Shown: positions 35,454 to 45,165, counted from the first letter of the stretch. The stretch is DNA of 64,000 bases from Hyphomonas sp. L-53-1-40 (GCF_000682775.1 NZ_AWFI01000012.1:591622-655621), one strand, 5' to 3'. The notes: generated by a model from the letters alone, not told the origin. A program made the numbers and translations.

Positions 35454-37472
35454 CTAGAATGTTTTTCTCATGCCCAGCGTCGCATTCAGAGGTTCGCCAG
35501 GGAAGTAGCGTTCATTGCCAAAGGCGAGATCCGCGCGGTCAGCATATTTTTCGTCTGTCAGATTCCGCACGATCAGGAACAACTCGGCCGTCTCGCTGAG
35601 GGCCCACGCGCCCCGCGCGCCCAGCACGGTGTGGCCGGGGTAAGTGGTCGTGTTCGCGGGATCCACGAAATACTCGCCGACATGATCAACATTCAGTGAC
35701 AGTTTGATCGCGTCCGTCGCCTGCCAATCCAGCGAAACATTGGCCAGCCATTCCGGCGCCGTGTCGATTTCATTGCCGTCGCGGATGGTCTCGGTGCCGG
35801 AGCCGGTGATCCGGTCGAATGTATAGGTCTGGTCAGACCAACTGGCCGAGCCGGACACGCTGAGGGTAGGCGTCAGATCAAATGCCGCGGACATCTCAAC
35901 GCCCTTGTGTTCGGTCGACCCATCCGGAACGTTCAGGCCGTCGCTGTCACGGAAGAAGAAATTGTCCTTCTCCATCCAGTAGGCCGCAACATCATATACC
36001 AGCCGACCGTTCAGCGCATTGCCCCGCGCGCCAATCTCGACGCTGTCGAGCGTCTCTTCCTTCACCTGCCCGGCCGCTTGCAGGCTTTGCAGGCGGTAGA
36101 GATCAGAGGCCTGCGGAGCGCGCTCGCCGCGGGCATAGTTCGCGTAAAGATCGGTCACCTCCGTTACTGACCAGATCAGGCCCAGCTTCGGCGTCAGGAG
36201 GTCAAAATTATCGGTCCGGTCATCCGGCACATTGAACCGGCCATTGATGCCGGGCGCCACATCGGTCGAATAGTCATACTCATGCGATTCCGCGCGCAGC
36301 CCAGCCAGCACGTGCACATCCTCACTCAGCGCAAAATCCAGCTCGCCCCAGACCGCCCCCATCAACGTATCGACGGTGTAGTCATAGTGTTTGCCTTGCG
36401 GGAAACGCGAGTCGCCCGGAAAGAAGCCGAACGGTTCGGGCTGGATTTCGGTCAGCCAGCCGCTTGCAACATCAACATCCGCGCCCACGCGCCAGGTCAG
36501 GCTGTCGGAGGCCTCCCGCTCGAAGCGCGCCATCAGGCCGCCGCCGGTCGAGCCATTCTTTTCCACGCCGCCATTCGGCAGGAAGTGCTGTGCAAAGATC
36601 ATCGACTGGGTGTGCGCATACGGCGTCAGGGTCAGCGTGCCGCCGCTGAGGTTTCGAGACAGCCGCGCGCCTGCCCGCGCCGACCACGCATCGCGGTAGG
36701 CTTCCGGGTTCGGATTGGATTTGGCAATGTCCTCATCCTTGTAGGCATCCGGCCCCTGTGCAAAGCCGGCCGTTTCCTGGTTGAGGTTTGACGCGGTGAG
36801 CCATGTCGTCGTGTCCCAGTCGCCCAGCATCCAGTCGCCGACCAGTGTCAGCTTCTGCTGGTCGACGCCGGTATTGTCGCGCCAGCCGGTATCCTTTTGT
36901 AGCGACACCGCCGCCAACCAGTGCTCTCCCTCGTCCAGCGTCACATCCGTGCGCCAGCGACCGAGTGTGCCATAGCTCGCGACCACCTGGCCGCCGCTGC
37001 CGACTTCCGGCAAGATGACATTGACCAGTCCGTGCACGGCATTGGAACCGTATTTCGCACTGCCCGGCCCGCGCACGACTTCAATGGCGCTCGCCACTTC
37101 ATGATGCGGCTCGAACAGGGAATTCACGTTTCCGAAGGCGGGCGAGCGCACCGGCACGCCATTCTCCATGATCAGGAAACTGCCCTGCCCGGCCCCGCCG
37201 GTCAGCACGGGTGAGCGGATTGCAACCAGATGCTCCTGCCCGGAATTCATCTGAATGTTCACACCGGGCAATTTGTTCAGGATTTCAGCCGGATGATCGG
37301 CGAGCGTCTCGTCGATCTCAGCAGCGTCCAGACCCGCAAGGCTCCCAGGATCGGTCTCTGTCCGATCACCCCAGACGCTCACCGGCGCCAGGCGTTCCTG
37401 TGCCAAAGAAGGCATAGCAGTGGCCATACCACAGGCGGCCAGCAACCCAATTCGAACTCGTCTCATCTTCAT
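35454..37472 (-). CDS. TonB-dependent outer membrane receptor
   Basis: The 672-residue product has a signal peptide (MKMRRVRIGLLAACGMATAMPSLAQE...), a plug domain with LADHPAEILNKLPGVN, the LIMENGVPV and EVVRGPGSAKYGSNAVHGLVNVI stretches, and a long beta barrel ending in ATLGMRKTF, whose terminal Phe suits BAM insertion. It imports a ligand across the outer membrane using TonB energy. No TonB box was fixed with confidence. A nucleoside permease gene lies 67 bp upstream on the same strand, suggesting (inference) a nucleoside-type ligand. The start could also be 18 bp upstream or at the next Met (37466). Confidence 0.93.
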   Translation of the reverse strand: MKMRRVRIGLLAACGMATAMPSLAQERLAPVSVWGDRTETDPGSLAGLDAAEIDETLADHPAEILNKLPGVNIQMNSGQEHLVAIRSPVLTGGAGQGSFLIMENGVPVRSPAFGNVNSLFEPHHEVASAIEVVRGPGSAKYGSNAVHGLVNVILPEVGSGGQVVASYGTLGRWRTDVTLDEGEHWLAAVSLQKDTGWRDNTGVDQQKLTLVGDWMLGDWDTTTWLTASNLNQETAGFAQGPDAYKDEDIAKSNPNPEAYRDAWSARAGARLSRNLSGGTLTLTPYAHTQSMIFAQHFLPNGGVEKNGSTGGGLMARFEREASDSLTWRVGADVDVASGWLTEIQPEPFGFFPGDSRFPQGKHYDYTVDTLMGAVWGELDFALSEDVHVLAGLRAESHEYDYSTDVAPGINGRFNVPDDRTDNFDLLTPKLGLIWSVTEVTDLYANYARGERAPQASDLYRLQSLQAAGQVKEETLDSVEIGARGNALNGRLVYDVAAYWMEKDNFFFRDSDGLNVPDGSTEHKGVEMSAAFDLTPTLSVSGSASWSDQTYTFDRITGSGTETIRDGNEIDTAPEWLANVSLDWQATDAIKLSLNVDHVGEYFVDPANTTTYPGHTVLGARGAWALSETAELFLIVRNLTDEKYADRADLAFGNERYFPGEPLNATLGMRKTF

Positions 37473-37539
37473 ATCCCGCACTCGTGCCAATCCCAGCCCT
37501 GAAGTCTAGGCCTGACCGTGCGGGAGGCGAGCGGAAAGA

Positions 37540-38841
37540 TCAGCCACCTACGCCTGCAAACAACTGATACGGTAGCGCCCCGACCACCGCGCCAGAGAGA
37601 CACGTCGCCAGCGTCCCCGCCAACAGCGTCCGCCAGGCCAGCGCCAGGAAATCATCCCGCCGCGCCGGTTCCACAATGCTCAGGCCGCCAATCAGGATGC
37701 CCATGGAGCCGAAATTCGCGAAGCCGCAAATGGCGTGCGCGGTGATGATGCGCGTGCGCGGGTCCATCGCGTCAGCGGGGACTTCGGCCAGCTGCAAGAA
37801 GGCCACGAATTCGGTCAGCACCGTCTTCACGCCCATCAGCGAGCCCGATTGCGCCGCCTCGCCCAGCGGCACGCCAATCATGTACATCAGCGGCGCGAAG
37901 ATCCAGCCCAGCACCCGCTCGATCGACAACGGCGCACCCGCGACATCCGGAAACAGTCCCAGACCCGCATTGACCAACCAGAGTAGAGCCAACGCCGCGA
38001 TCAGCATGGTGGTAATGTTCAGCACGATCTTCAGGCCATCAGAAGCGCCGGTGGAAAAGGCATCCATTGTGGAAGAATAGCTGAAATCCGGCTCTTTCAT
38101 CCGCTCGGTCGCGGGCGTCGTTTCCGGGATCAGGCACAGCGCCACGGCCACCGCCGCTGGCGCCGCCATGATCGAGGCCGTCAGCAGCTGCGCCAACGGA
38201 TTGTCCATCTTGCCTTCAAGGAACGCCCCGTACACCACAAGCACACTGCCTGCGATGGTCGCAAAGCCCGCCGTCATCATGATCAACAGCTCAGACCGGG
38301 TCATACCCTTGATATATGGCCGGATCAGAACCGGCGCCTCGGTCATGCCCATGAACACATTGGCGGAGACGGCCAGCGAGGTCGCCCCGCCAAGGCCCAT
38401 GGCGCGCTGGAAGATATAGGCAAACCCATTGGTCACCCATTGCAGGATGCGCCAATGCCAGAGGATCGCCGACAGCGCGGCGACGACGATCACAATTGGC
38501 AGGATCTGGAAGAAGAAAAGCGGCGGCGGTGATCCGCCCATCAGTTGATCTGCGGCGACATTGTCGCCGACATAGCCGAACACGAAACTCGTGCCGGCCC
38601 GCGTCGCATTTTGCAGGCCATCGACCACGTCATTGGCCTTGAACAGGATCGCCCGCACAAAGGGGATGCCAAACAGGATCAGCGCAAACACGAATTGCAT
38701 GATCGTCGCGCCGATGATCAGCCGGAACGGAAACAGTTTCCGCTTCTCTGACAACACCCAGCACACACCATAGATCAGGACGATGCCGAGCAGCGCCCGC
38801 GCATTGTCCCAGCCCCATTCATACCCTGCGATGGAAAGCAT
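37540..38841 (-). CDS. CNT-family nucleoside transporter (NupC-like)
   Basis: The 433-residue membrane protein belongs to the concentrative nucleoside transporter family, which imports nucleosides with H+ or Na+. Signature regions are MGMTEAPVLIRPYIKGMTRSE, MTAGFATIAGSVLVVYG and HAICGFANFGSMGILIGGLS. About ten membrane helices are visible. The ATG at 38841 follows GGGAGCGG; the longer frame to 38940 is not conserved. It appears to be the first gene of an operon with the TonB receptor (67 bp downstream) and GST, a plausible nucleoside uptake route. Confidence 0.94.
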   Translation of the reverse strand: MLSIAGYEWGWDNARALLGIVLIYGVCWVLSEKRKLFPFRLIIGATIMQFVFALILFGIPFVRAILFKANDVVDGLQNATRAGTSFVFGYVGDNVAADQLMGGSPPPLFFFQILPIVIVVAALSAILWHWRILQWVTNGFAYIFQRAMGLGGATSLAVSANVFMGMTEAPVLIRPYIKGMTRSELLIMMTAGFATIAGSVLVVYGAFLEGKMDNPLAQLLTASIMAAPAAVAVALCLIPETTPATERMKEPDFSYSSTMDAFSTGASDGLKIVLNITTMLIAALALLWLVNAGLGLFPDVAGAPLSIERVLGWIFAPLMYMIGVPLGEAAQSGSLMGVKTVLTEFVAFLQLAEVPADAMDPRTRIITAHAICGFANFGSMGILIGGLSIVEPARRDDFLALAWRTLLAGTLATCLSGAVVGALPYQLFAGVGG

Positions 38842-39025
38842 TCGCCGCTCCCTTTCCCCAAAACTGTCACATTCAGGCTTAAACGCGACAACGGCGAAGG
38901 GGAAGCACTCATGTGCGCAACTGCGTGCCGCCGGCTGCAACCGTGGGAAACATGGGCACCACCTGCCCGACCCTCTCCCAACGTCCGGCTTGCGCGGCGC
39001 CCACCCGGCTGCTCAATTGGCGCGC

Positions 39026-39511
39026 ATGGAAACACTCATCCCCATCGCGCAACAGATCGCAAACACGCTCAAGGCCCGCGGCGAGACCGTGGCCATTTCG
39101 GAATCCTCGGCTGGCGGCCTCATCTCGGCGGCGCTACTCGCCGTGCCCGGTGCCTCGACCTATTATCGCGGGGGTGGCGTCATTTACACGCCCAAGGCAT
39201 TCAAGCATCTGCTCGGCCTGACACGGGAAGATATTGGCGACATGCGCTCCTCGACCGAGCCCTATGCCCGTCTGCTGGCCAACACCATTCGCGGCAAGCT
39301 CGCCGCCGATTGGGGGCTCTGCGAGACCGGCGCCTCAGGCCCAACCGGCAATGGCTATGGCGACGCCGCAGGCCACACCTGCATCGCCGTAGTCGGCCCG
39401 AACCGGTTCGAGATCGCCACCACTTTGGAGACCGGCCTCAGCGACCGCCCGGAAAACATGCGCCTCTTTGCAAAAGAGACGCTCGAAGTCTTCCTGGCGG
39501 CGCTGGGCTGA
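39026..39511 (+). CDS. pncC: Nicotinamide-nucleotide amidase PncC (CinA C-terminal type)
   Basis: The 161-residue protein is the stand-alone CinA C-terminal domain, which deamidates nicotinamide mononucleotide in NAD recycling. Markers are AISESSAGGLISAALLAVPGAS, GGVIYTPKAF and ETGASGPTGNGYGDAAGHT, plus a C-terminal NMRLFAKETLEVFL. The start at 39026 fits the family; an in-frame upstream start (38783) would add non-conserved sequence and overlap the CNT gene. It is divergent from the CNT gene and converges on the VOC gene with 3 bp between stops. Confidence 0.92.
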   Translation: METLIPIAQQIANTLKARGETVAISESSAGGLISAALLAVPGASTYYRGGGVIYTPKAFKHLLGLTREDIGDMRSSTEPYARLLANTIRGKLAADWGLCETGASGPTGNGYGDAAGHTCIAVVGPNRFEIATTLETGLSDRPENMRLFAKETLEVFLAALG

Positions 39512-39514
39512 TAC

Positions 39515-39883
39515 CTAGCCCAGCTTGCAGACGCAGAGCTTGTTGCCGTCGGGGTCCCGGAAATAGGCACCGTAGAAGTTTGGCAGGCGTTGGCCCGGCT
39601 CGCCTTCACAGGTGCCGCCCATTTCTAGCGCTTTCTTGTAGGCGCGGTCGACGGTCTCATTATCCTTGCAGCCAAGCGCCGGCATGACGCCATTGCCGGC
39701 AGAGGCGGCTTCGCCATCATAAGGACCGCCAATCGCGATCATCGGCTGGCCGGGGCCGGTGCCATAGAATTGCAGCCGGTCATTGGCGAAGACGCGTTGC
39801 CCGCCCAGCTCCCCCATGACCGCGTCATAGAATTCAACGGCCTTGTCCTTGTCGTTTGATCCCAGTGTTACATAAGCCAGCAT
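39515..39883 (-). CDS. VOC (glyoxalase/bleomycin-resistance) family protein
   Basis: The 122-residue protein has the vicinal oxygen chelate fold: LAYVTLGSNDKDKAVEFYDAVM at the start and the end YGAYFRDPDGNKLCVCKLG, which carries a typical Asp-Pro-Asp-Gly-Asn-Lys turn. Such proteins are lyases, dioxygenases or drug-binding proteins; metal-binding His residues are not obvious. The ATG at 39883 follows GGGAGGAT, and upstream in-frame codons lack such a site. It is divergent from the following SDR gene across about 150 bp. Confidence 0.88.
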   Translation of the reverse strand: MLAYVTLGSNDKDKAVEFYDAVMGELGGQRVFANDRLQFYGTGPGQPMIAIGGPYDGEAASAGNGVMPALGCKDNETVDRAYKKALEMGGTCEGEPGQRLPNFYGAYFRDPDGNKLCVCKLG

Positions 39884-40036
39884 GACGATCCTCCCTGGAT
39901 ACTTTTCTTCGGCTGGCCAAAACGCAATCACGGCGCGGCAATCCGCGCAAGAGGTGACGCTACGGGTATGCTTGACGTTTACGTCAGCGTTTGGTCTGAC
40001 ACGAGGCAGAACAGTCAAGGAATGAGGAATAGTCCC

Positions 40037-40957
40037 ATGTCAGATATCCGTTTCGACGATCGCGTCGCCATTGTCACCGGAGCCGGTGGCGGTCTCGGCC
40101 GTTGCCACGCGCTGGAACTCGCCCGCCGCGGCGCGAAAGTTGTCATCAACGACCTCGGCGGCACGCTGGACGGCACCGGCGGAAATTCCGAAGCGGCCGA
40201 AGCCGTTGTGAAGGAAATCGAGGCCATGGGCGGCGAAGCCATGGCGAACGGATCGTCCGTTTCCGACGAGGCCGGCGTCAAGAAGATGATCGATGACACG
40301 ATGGCCAAATGGGGCCGCATCGACATCATCATCGCGAATGCCGGAATCCTGCGCGACAAATCTTTCTCCAAGATGACCCAGGCCGACATCGATCTCGTAA
40401 TTGACGTCCATCTGCGCGGCAGCTTCATGCCGGTCCACGCAGCCTGGAACATCATGAAAGAGCAGAATTTCGGCCGCATCGTCGTGACCACATCCTCGAC
40501 CGGCCTCTACGGCAATTTCGGCCAGGCCAACTATGGCGCTGCCAAGCTCGGCGTGGTCGGCATGATGAACACGCTGAAAATTGAAGGTGCAAAAAACAAC
40601 ATTAAAATCAACGCCGTCTGCCCGATTGCTGCAACTCGCATGACCGAAGGCCTGATGCCCGACGAAGTGCTCGCCCAGCTCAAGCCGGAATATGTCACGC
40701 CCGGCGTGATGAACCTCGTCAAGGACGAAGCCCCGACCGGCATGATCCTGTCAGCCGGTGCCGGTGCGTTCTCGATGGCGCGCATCGTTGAGACCGAAGG
40801 TGTGTTCGTTGGCCAGGGTGAAGGTCTGTCGGCTGAAGCCGTTGCGGCGAAATGGGACCAGATCACCGATGTCTCGACCACGAAGCCTGCCTTCCAGTCT
40901 GGCGGCGAGCACGGCCAGAACATCTTTGCGGCTGTCGCAGCCGGCATGAAAGGCTAG
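40037..40957 (+). CDS. SDR resembling the hydroxyacyl-CoA dehydrogenase part of MFE-2
   Basis: The 306-residue protein is an SDR of the longer type seen in peroxisomal multifunctional enzyme 2: [29 protein letters not shown] with an Asp for [16 protein letters not shown], the catalytic YGAAKLG pair and a C-terminal extension. It would oxidise 3-hydroxyacyl-CoA to 3-ketoacyl-CoA. The ATG at 40037 has a purine-rich upstream (AGGAATGAGGAATAG). The gene stands alone, divergent from the VOC gene. The Asp-Leu-Gly-Gly stretch and the length set it apart from the shorter SDRs in this window. Confidence 0.9.
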   Translation: MSDIRFDDRVAIVTGAGGGLGRCHALELARRGAKVVINDLGGTLDGTGGNSEAAEAVVKEIEAMGGEAMANGSSVSDEAGVKKMIDDTMAKWGRIDIIIANAGILRDKSFSKMTQADIDLVIDVHLRGSFMPVHAAWNIMKEQNFGRIVVTTSSTGLYGNFGQANYGAAKLGVVGMMNTLKIEGAKNNIKINAVCPIAATRMTEGLMPDEVLAQLKPEYVTPGVMNLVKDEAPTGMILSAGAGAFSMARIVETEGVFVGQGEGLSAEAVAAKWDQITDVSTTKPAFQSGGEHGQNIFAAVAAGMKG

Positions 40958-41018
40958 GCTCCGGCTTGCCAAATACGCGATTGGGGCGCAGGTACTTCCT
41001 GTAAACAGGGAGATCATC

Positions 41019-41423
41019 ATGCGCCTCATCGCTCTTGTTTTGTCTATCACGCTCCTCACCGGCTGTGCCTGGTCCGAGAAGTCCCCGGAAGACACTGTAC
41101 TTGTCGAGGTTGAGCCAATTCCCTCGTCTCCCCAAACGCAACTGCCACATGGCCCGCCGATCGCAGGTGTTGGTGAAACCTGTGGAGGCATTGCCGCCAT
41201 CCAGTGCAGAGACGGCTTGTTCTGCAAAATGGAAGACGGCGCCTGCCGCAATATTGCCGATGCAGCAGGTGTCTGCGCTGAGGTCCGCCCGATGTGCACG
41301 CGCGAATATCGCCCGGTCTGCGGCTGTGACGGGAAGACCTATGGCAACAAGTGCGAAGCCCACGCCGCGATGACAAGCATCGCCAGCGAAGGCCCCTGCA
41401 TGCTGGAAACGTCTGAGGAGTAA
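41019..41423 (+). CDS. Kazal-domain lipoprotein
   Basis: The 134-residue protein has a lipoprotein signal ending in LLTGC (C16) and a Cys-rich rest. The C-terminal part (about 85-130) reads [22 protein letters not shown] followed by EGPC, the Kazal serine-protease inhibitor pattern; four further cysteines lie in the middle (about 54-81: [22 protein letters not shown]). Bacterial Kazal proteins are thought to inhibit proteases at the cell surface; the reactive loop here would include RPVCG. The target is unknown. It follows the SDR by 61 bp and is next to the broken HD-domain gene. Confidence 0.85.
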   Translation: MRLIALVLSITLLTGCAWSEKSPEDTVLVEVEPIPSSPQTQLPHGPPIAGVGETCGGIAAIQCRDGLFCKMEDGACRNIADAAGVCAEVRPMCTREYRPVCGCDGKTYGNKCEAHAAMTSIASEGPCMLETSEE

Positions 41424-41432
41424 TACCTCAGA

Positions 41433-42000
41433 CTATTCCTGCATCGCCTTGAGATACATGGAATTTACCGGCTTCGAGAAGACGCGCTCGACCATCGGGA
41501 TGAAGAATTCCAGCGGCTCGCTCTCATAGTCCGGATCGAACGCGGCTTGGTCGTAGAGATGGCAGAACTGCGCGCAATATTCGTAATGCGGACTGTCCTT
41601 GAAATGCTCGCGCAGATTCCGGTCCAGCCCGATATGATGGAAGAAGTAATAGCCTTGGAACGCGCCATGATTGGCCACCATCCAGAGATTGGCCTCTGAC
41701 ACAAACGGCTTCAGGATCGCGGCGGCCGTCGCCAATATCGTGAAGCAGCGCGCAGACCACATATTCCTCGTCACGGCCGTCGCGATGCGCGCGGGTAGCG
41801 GTCTGGATGGAATGTTCCAACCGGTCGATCGGGAAGCCACCATAATCGCCATCGAGCAGGCGCAGATGGTCAATCACGCGCTTGGCGAGCCCCTTGTTGA
41901 AGCTCTTGGAATGCTCAACAATGATATCCCAATCATCTTTGGTGCCTTCCAGCATTTCGCGAAACTTCGCGCGTTCTCCCATGTCGTGTCCGTCGGCCAT
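41433..42000 (-). pseudogene. Frame-disrupted HD-domain (PhnZ/inositol oxygenase-like) gene
   Basis: The start frame (ATG at 42000, with GGAGGAAG just upstream) gives KDDWDIIVEHSKSF, GFPIDRLEHSIQTATRA, then EYVVCALLHDIGD and drifts to nonsense after about position 41727. A second frame then continues with AAAILKPFVSEANLWMVANHGAF, FHHIGLDRNLREHF and DQAAFDPDYESEPLEFF to 41433. Together they make one HD-domain protein of the PhnZ-like di-iron group, but the usual linker between HDIGD and AAAILxPFVS (recalled as 8-9 residues with an NH) is missing. The junction thus looks like loss of 3n+2 bases rather than a one-base slip. The full protein is not made as it stands. A sequencing or assembly fault cannot be excluded. 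Confidence 0.75.
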
Positions 42001-42054
42001 GTCTTCCTCCTGATATTTTCAGGCAGAATACACTGATGACGCCCGCGTCACAAA

Positions 42055-42090
42055 TGGAAACGCCCCCGAAGCCATAAGCTTCGAGGACGC
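42055..42090 (-). terminator. Rho-independent terminator behind the 42.1-43.2 kb gene
   Basis: A stem of about 12 bp with two G-U pairs (left GCGTCCTCGAAGC, right GCTTCGGGGGCGT in minus-strand reading, loop TTATG) is followed by TTTCC on the minus strand. It lies 24 bp after the frame-disrupted gene's stop and could also precede the HD-domain gene as a boundary. The short T-run makes it a moderate call. Confidence 0.5.
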
Positions 42091-42113
42091 CTCAATGCGA
42101 TGCTTGCCTGCAC

Positions 42114-43174
42114 TCAGTCCCAAAGAGAGCCAAGTGCCAAACGTTGGCGCCAGGTATTGCGCGGTGGCACATGCGCAGGTCCGCAATCCGAACAGACATG
42201 ATCGTGCAACCGCTGGGACAAGGCCCAGGCGGATTCCCCGGTCCTGACACCAACCGCGGCGAGCACATCGATCAGCTGACGCAAATGCGCGTCACTCAGA
42301 TCGTCATTGCCCTTCAGCAACGCCTCGGCCAGTCGCCAGCCGCCAGAGCCACCGGTGGGCTGGACGATTTGCGAACCGCGTAGACCGCCATCCGGCCCAT
42401 GGCGAGGTCGGCGGCAAAGTCTCGCAAGCAATTGCGGAACTCCAACGCCATCTCGTTCAGCGCCTTTCGGGTCCGGACCGGTTCGAACCAGTCCGGCAGG
42501 GCGGGTGGAGCCAGCACCCGTCCAAACTCGACCGGCTGCAGCGCCTCGGCAGCCATGTCGAACAGGGCCGACGCGCTGTTTGCACGCTCCCAACGCTGGA
42601 CCAGACGAGACGCACCGCTCGCCCCGTGGATTCGCCGTGCGAGCTGGTAGGCTGCGGCCAGGTCTTCCACCGCTTGGGGCCTTTCCGGCAAGTTCGCCAC
42701 GATACCCGGAATCCGCAAGGCTTCCGGCACCGCCACGATCACACCCAGACGATCGGCTCGGATCTGCGGCATGTGCCGCAAGACTTTCACCGCTTCCGGA
42801 TCCGCAAACAAGCTGAGGAAGTTGGCATAGTCACCTACCTCCCACAATTGTTCACCCATCCGACCGAATGCCTTCATCAGGCCGCCCGGCGCATCGCCGC
42901 GCATCAGGATACGCGCAAGCTCGGCGTCGCGGGCGCGCTCCACCACACGCACGATATCCATGCCATCATCGCTGGTGGTGCCCCAGCGCCGCTCCAGCAG
43001 GATCGCAGCCGCATGGCGCCGTGCCGCCGGCAGGGTCAGGAACCCGGCATGTGGCACAGGCCAGAAACGGGCGACCCGTTCTGCGTGGGGACCGGCAATA
43101 TAGCTCAACAATGGCGTCGCTGCCGACGGCTTGCCAAACAGCAAGACACCGGCACGGGTCATGGGCGCGCCCAT
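42114..43174 (-). pseudogene. Frame-disrupted gene of unknown function
   Basis: The ATG at 43174 has a strong AAAGGAGG upstream. Its frame runs to a stop at 42314, giving 286 residues with stretches such as GPHAERVARFWPVPHAGF, LMRGDAPGGLMKAFGRMGEQLW, LPERPQAVEDLAAAYQLARR and LEFRNCLRDFAADLAMGR. The last has a distant likeness to the Asn-Cys-Leu motif of PcfJ-like proteins. A second frame, open from 42593, then supplies GGWRLAEALLKGNDDL and HDHVCSDCGPAHVPPRN to a stop at 42114. Codon pattern and sense suggest one protein of about 350 residues with a one-base loss (or two-base gain) near 42340-42390. No slippery heptamer is visible there. The function is unknown. Confidence 0.7.
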
Positions 43175-43506
43175 GATCCACCTCCTTTCACATCATCCGT
43201 CAGCTGAACTCTTCAGAAGCGGACTATCGAAATTCAATCTGTAATTATATCAGGAGGCGACCGGCCAATGCGCGGGAGCCGCTGATAGCGCTCCCCGCGA
43301 AAACGAGGAGCTGTTCGTCGCAATACAACTCAGCTTCATCTTGTTCTTTCCGGCTAAAGGGGCGAGCCATCCGTAAACGCACGGCCCAGCCAACAGAGGC
43401 AGGCGTATAATCCAGTCCGCGACATTCTGTCAACAGGCTGGATTGATTTTTTTCGCTCAATGGAAACTATTGATCATTTTTTGAAGCATAAATAACCGTA
43501 TAAAGA
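43175..43506. other. AT-rich intergenic region
   Basis: These 332 bases lie between the broken gene's start and the end of the metallophosphoesterase gene. They are AT-richer than the neighbours (for example ATTGATTTTTTTCG, and ATCATTTTTTGAAGC). A leftward frame of 71 codons (43245-43460) starts without a ribosome site and shows no family signal, so it is not called. Promoter elements for the 43174 gene are probably here. Confidence 0.4.
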
Positions 43507-44889
43507 TCAGTTGGCGACTTCCGCCACCGCATCGAAGCGCGTGCGGAAATCGACAAGTTCCAGCACATAGTCATCTTCATCATGGAAAGCCTCATCGCTC
43601 AGCAACGGCTTCTCGCCCGCCTTGTACCAATCCGCATAGTCTGAGGTCTCACGGCTCGATTTCTTGTAGTGGGTGGAATATGTCCTCACTGTCATGCGTG
43701 GCGCTTCATCGGTGAAGTCAAACTCCATCAGGCGCATCCATCCATCACCGATGCCCACAGGCCAGTCCGACTTGACGCCGGCCTCAATCGCTGTCTGACC
43801 GCGATCCTGATAGTCCGCCAAAATTTGCCAAACCTTTTGACCCGCCGCGTTCTCGTCCACGCGCCACGCCTGCCCGTGTTGGTGGCCACACAGGACGAGA
43901 AAGACCTGCTCGTTTTGACTGATCAGCTTGTCCCACACCATCTCTGGCGTGTTGTGTATGGGATCGACCGCATGCCCATCAACGATCACATTCGGCACGC
44001 GCTCACCTTCCTTGCTCATATAGTCGTGTGTGGAAATGATCGTCGGAAGGCCGGAATAGTCTGCGATGACCGAGGCGGCCCAGGCGAGCGAATCGTTTGG
44101 CGGATCAAACTGCAGTCCGATATGGAGGAAGCGATATCCGCCTGCCTCGAAAACCTGTGCGCTGTCAGCGCCGCCATCATGGCTGGCCACATACCAGGGT
44201 TTCCCCTTGAAGAACTCCGTGTCCGCGCCGAACACAGAGCGGAAATTATCCAGGCCGCCCGGATGCAGCACGCCGAGCGAACGGGCCATATCGGTCATGT
44301 CGATTTCTGCGGGCGTCGTGGCCTCGGGGGGAAATTTCGAGTCCGTCCACATCGCATCATAATCATGATTGCCCGGCACGACGGAAAACGGCGTCTTGCC
44401 CGCGATCAGGCTGAACCCTTCATGCGCCTTGGGCATCTCGACCGTCAGGGTCTTGTCACTCGGCGCGAGGTGCGCGCTCAGGATCGGATTGGCAACCGCC
44501 TTGAAGCCCCGGGCTTCGTGCGCCGGATCCATCGCTTTGGTCTGATGCTGCCAGACATCGCCCAACGTTGTGACGAATGCTATGTCCCCGCCCTCGCTCT
44601 CGAGATTGTCGGCGACATAGCGCATCTGCTCCAGGAACAATTCGCTGGCCTCAAACGGGAAACCTTCGGCCTTCTGGTGTGTATAATCGAGATAGTTCTG
44701 CGTGTCGGGCAGGACGGCGATCGTGAAGACCTGATCCGGTGTGATCTGTGCCTGAATTTCCGGAGTCACAACCTCCGGAAATTGGACCTCTTCTGCTACC
44801 GGAGCGGCACAGGCCGCCAGCAAGCTGAACATCGCAACTGCCGCAGTCTTTGCGGAGCTGCGCGCTGTCAGTGAAAACGGTGTCATCAA
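43507..44889 (-). CDS. Calcineurin-like metallophosphoesterase lipoprotein
   Basis: The 460-residue product has a lipoprotein signal with LLAAC (C27) and a full metallophosphoesterase motif set: LPDTQNY (D-x-Q variant of D-x-H), TLGDVWQH, PGNHDYDAMW, STHDYMS and CGHQHGQAW. It should be exported and hydrolyse phosphoesters on the periplasmic side. The family resembles phosphodiesterases of the wall-teichoic or alkaline type, and the substrate is not predictable. The start is MMTPFSL at 44889. It is divergent from the glycosyltransferase with about 276 bp between. Confidence 0.9.
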   Translation of the reverse strand: MMTPFSLTARSSAKTAAVAMFSLLAACAAPVAEEVQFPEVVTPEIQAQITPDQVFTIAVLPDTQNYLDYTHQKAEGFPFEASELFLEQMRYVADNLESEGGDIAFVTTLGDVWQHQTKAMDPAHEARGFKAVANPILSAHLAPSDKTLTVEMPKAHEGFSLIAGKTPFSVVPGNHDYDAMWTDSKFPPEATTPAEIDMTDMARSLGVLHPGGLDNFRSVFGADTEFFKGKPWYVASHDGGADSAQVFEAGGYRFLHIGLQFDPPNDSLAWAASVIADYSGLPTIISTHDYMSKEGERVPNVIVDGHAVDPIHNTPEMVWDKLISQNEQVFLVLCGHQHGQAWRVDENAAGQKVWQILADYQDRGQTAIEAGVKSDWPVGIGDGWMRLMEFDFTDEAPRMTVRTYSTHYKKSSRETSDYADWYKAGEKPLLSDEAFHDEDDYVLELVDFRTRFDAVAEVAN

Positions 44890-45165
44890 TTCGCCTTTCA
44901 GGGGTGTCTGGAACTCCCCTTTCGATTAACAGGCCTTGATGACGCTTTCTTTGGCCCCGCCAGGGCATTCCGACAAATCATGAAACATGCGCTTTTTCGC
45001 GACTATTGCAGCTGATCCTGACGGGGTTTTACGTATTTCGTGCTAGTCTTAGAGGTTCAAGTAATGAATTGGAAAAGCAGAAGCGCTATCCTTGCAATCA
45101 AATTACTTTCTCTTGGCGGTCTTTTCGCCAGCGTAGCGTGAACACCAGAACGGGACCCTATTGGA

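Noticed and set aside
43245..43460. 71-codon leftward frame in the AT-rich gap
   Set aside because: It has no ribosome site and no recognisable family.
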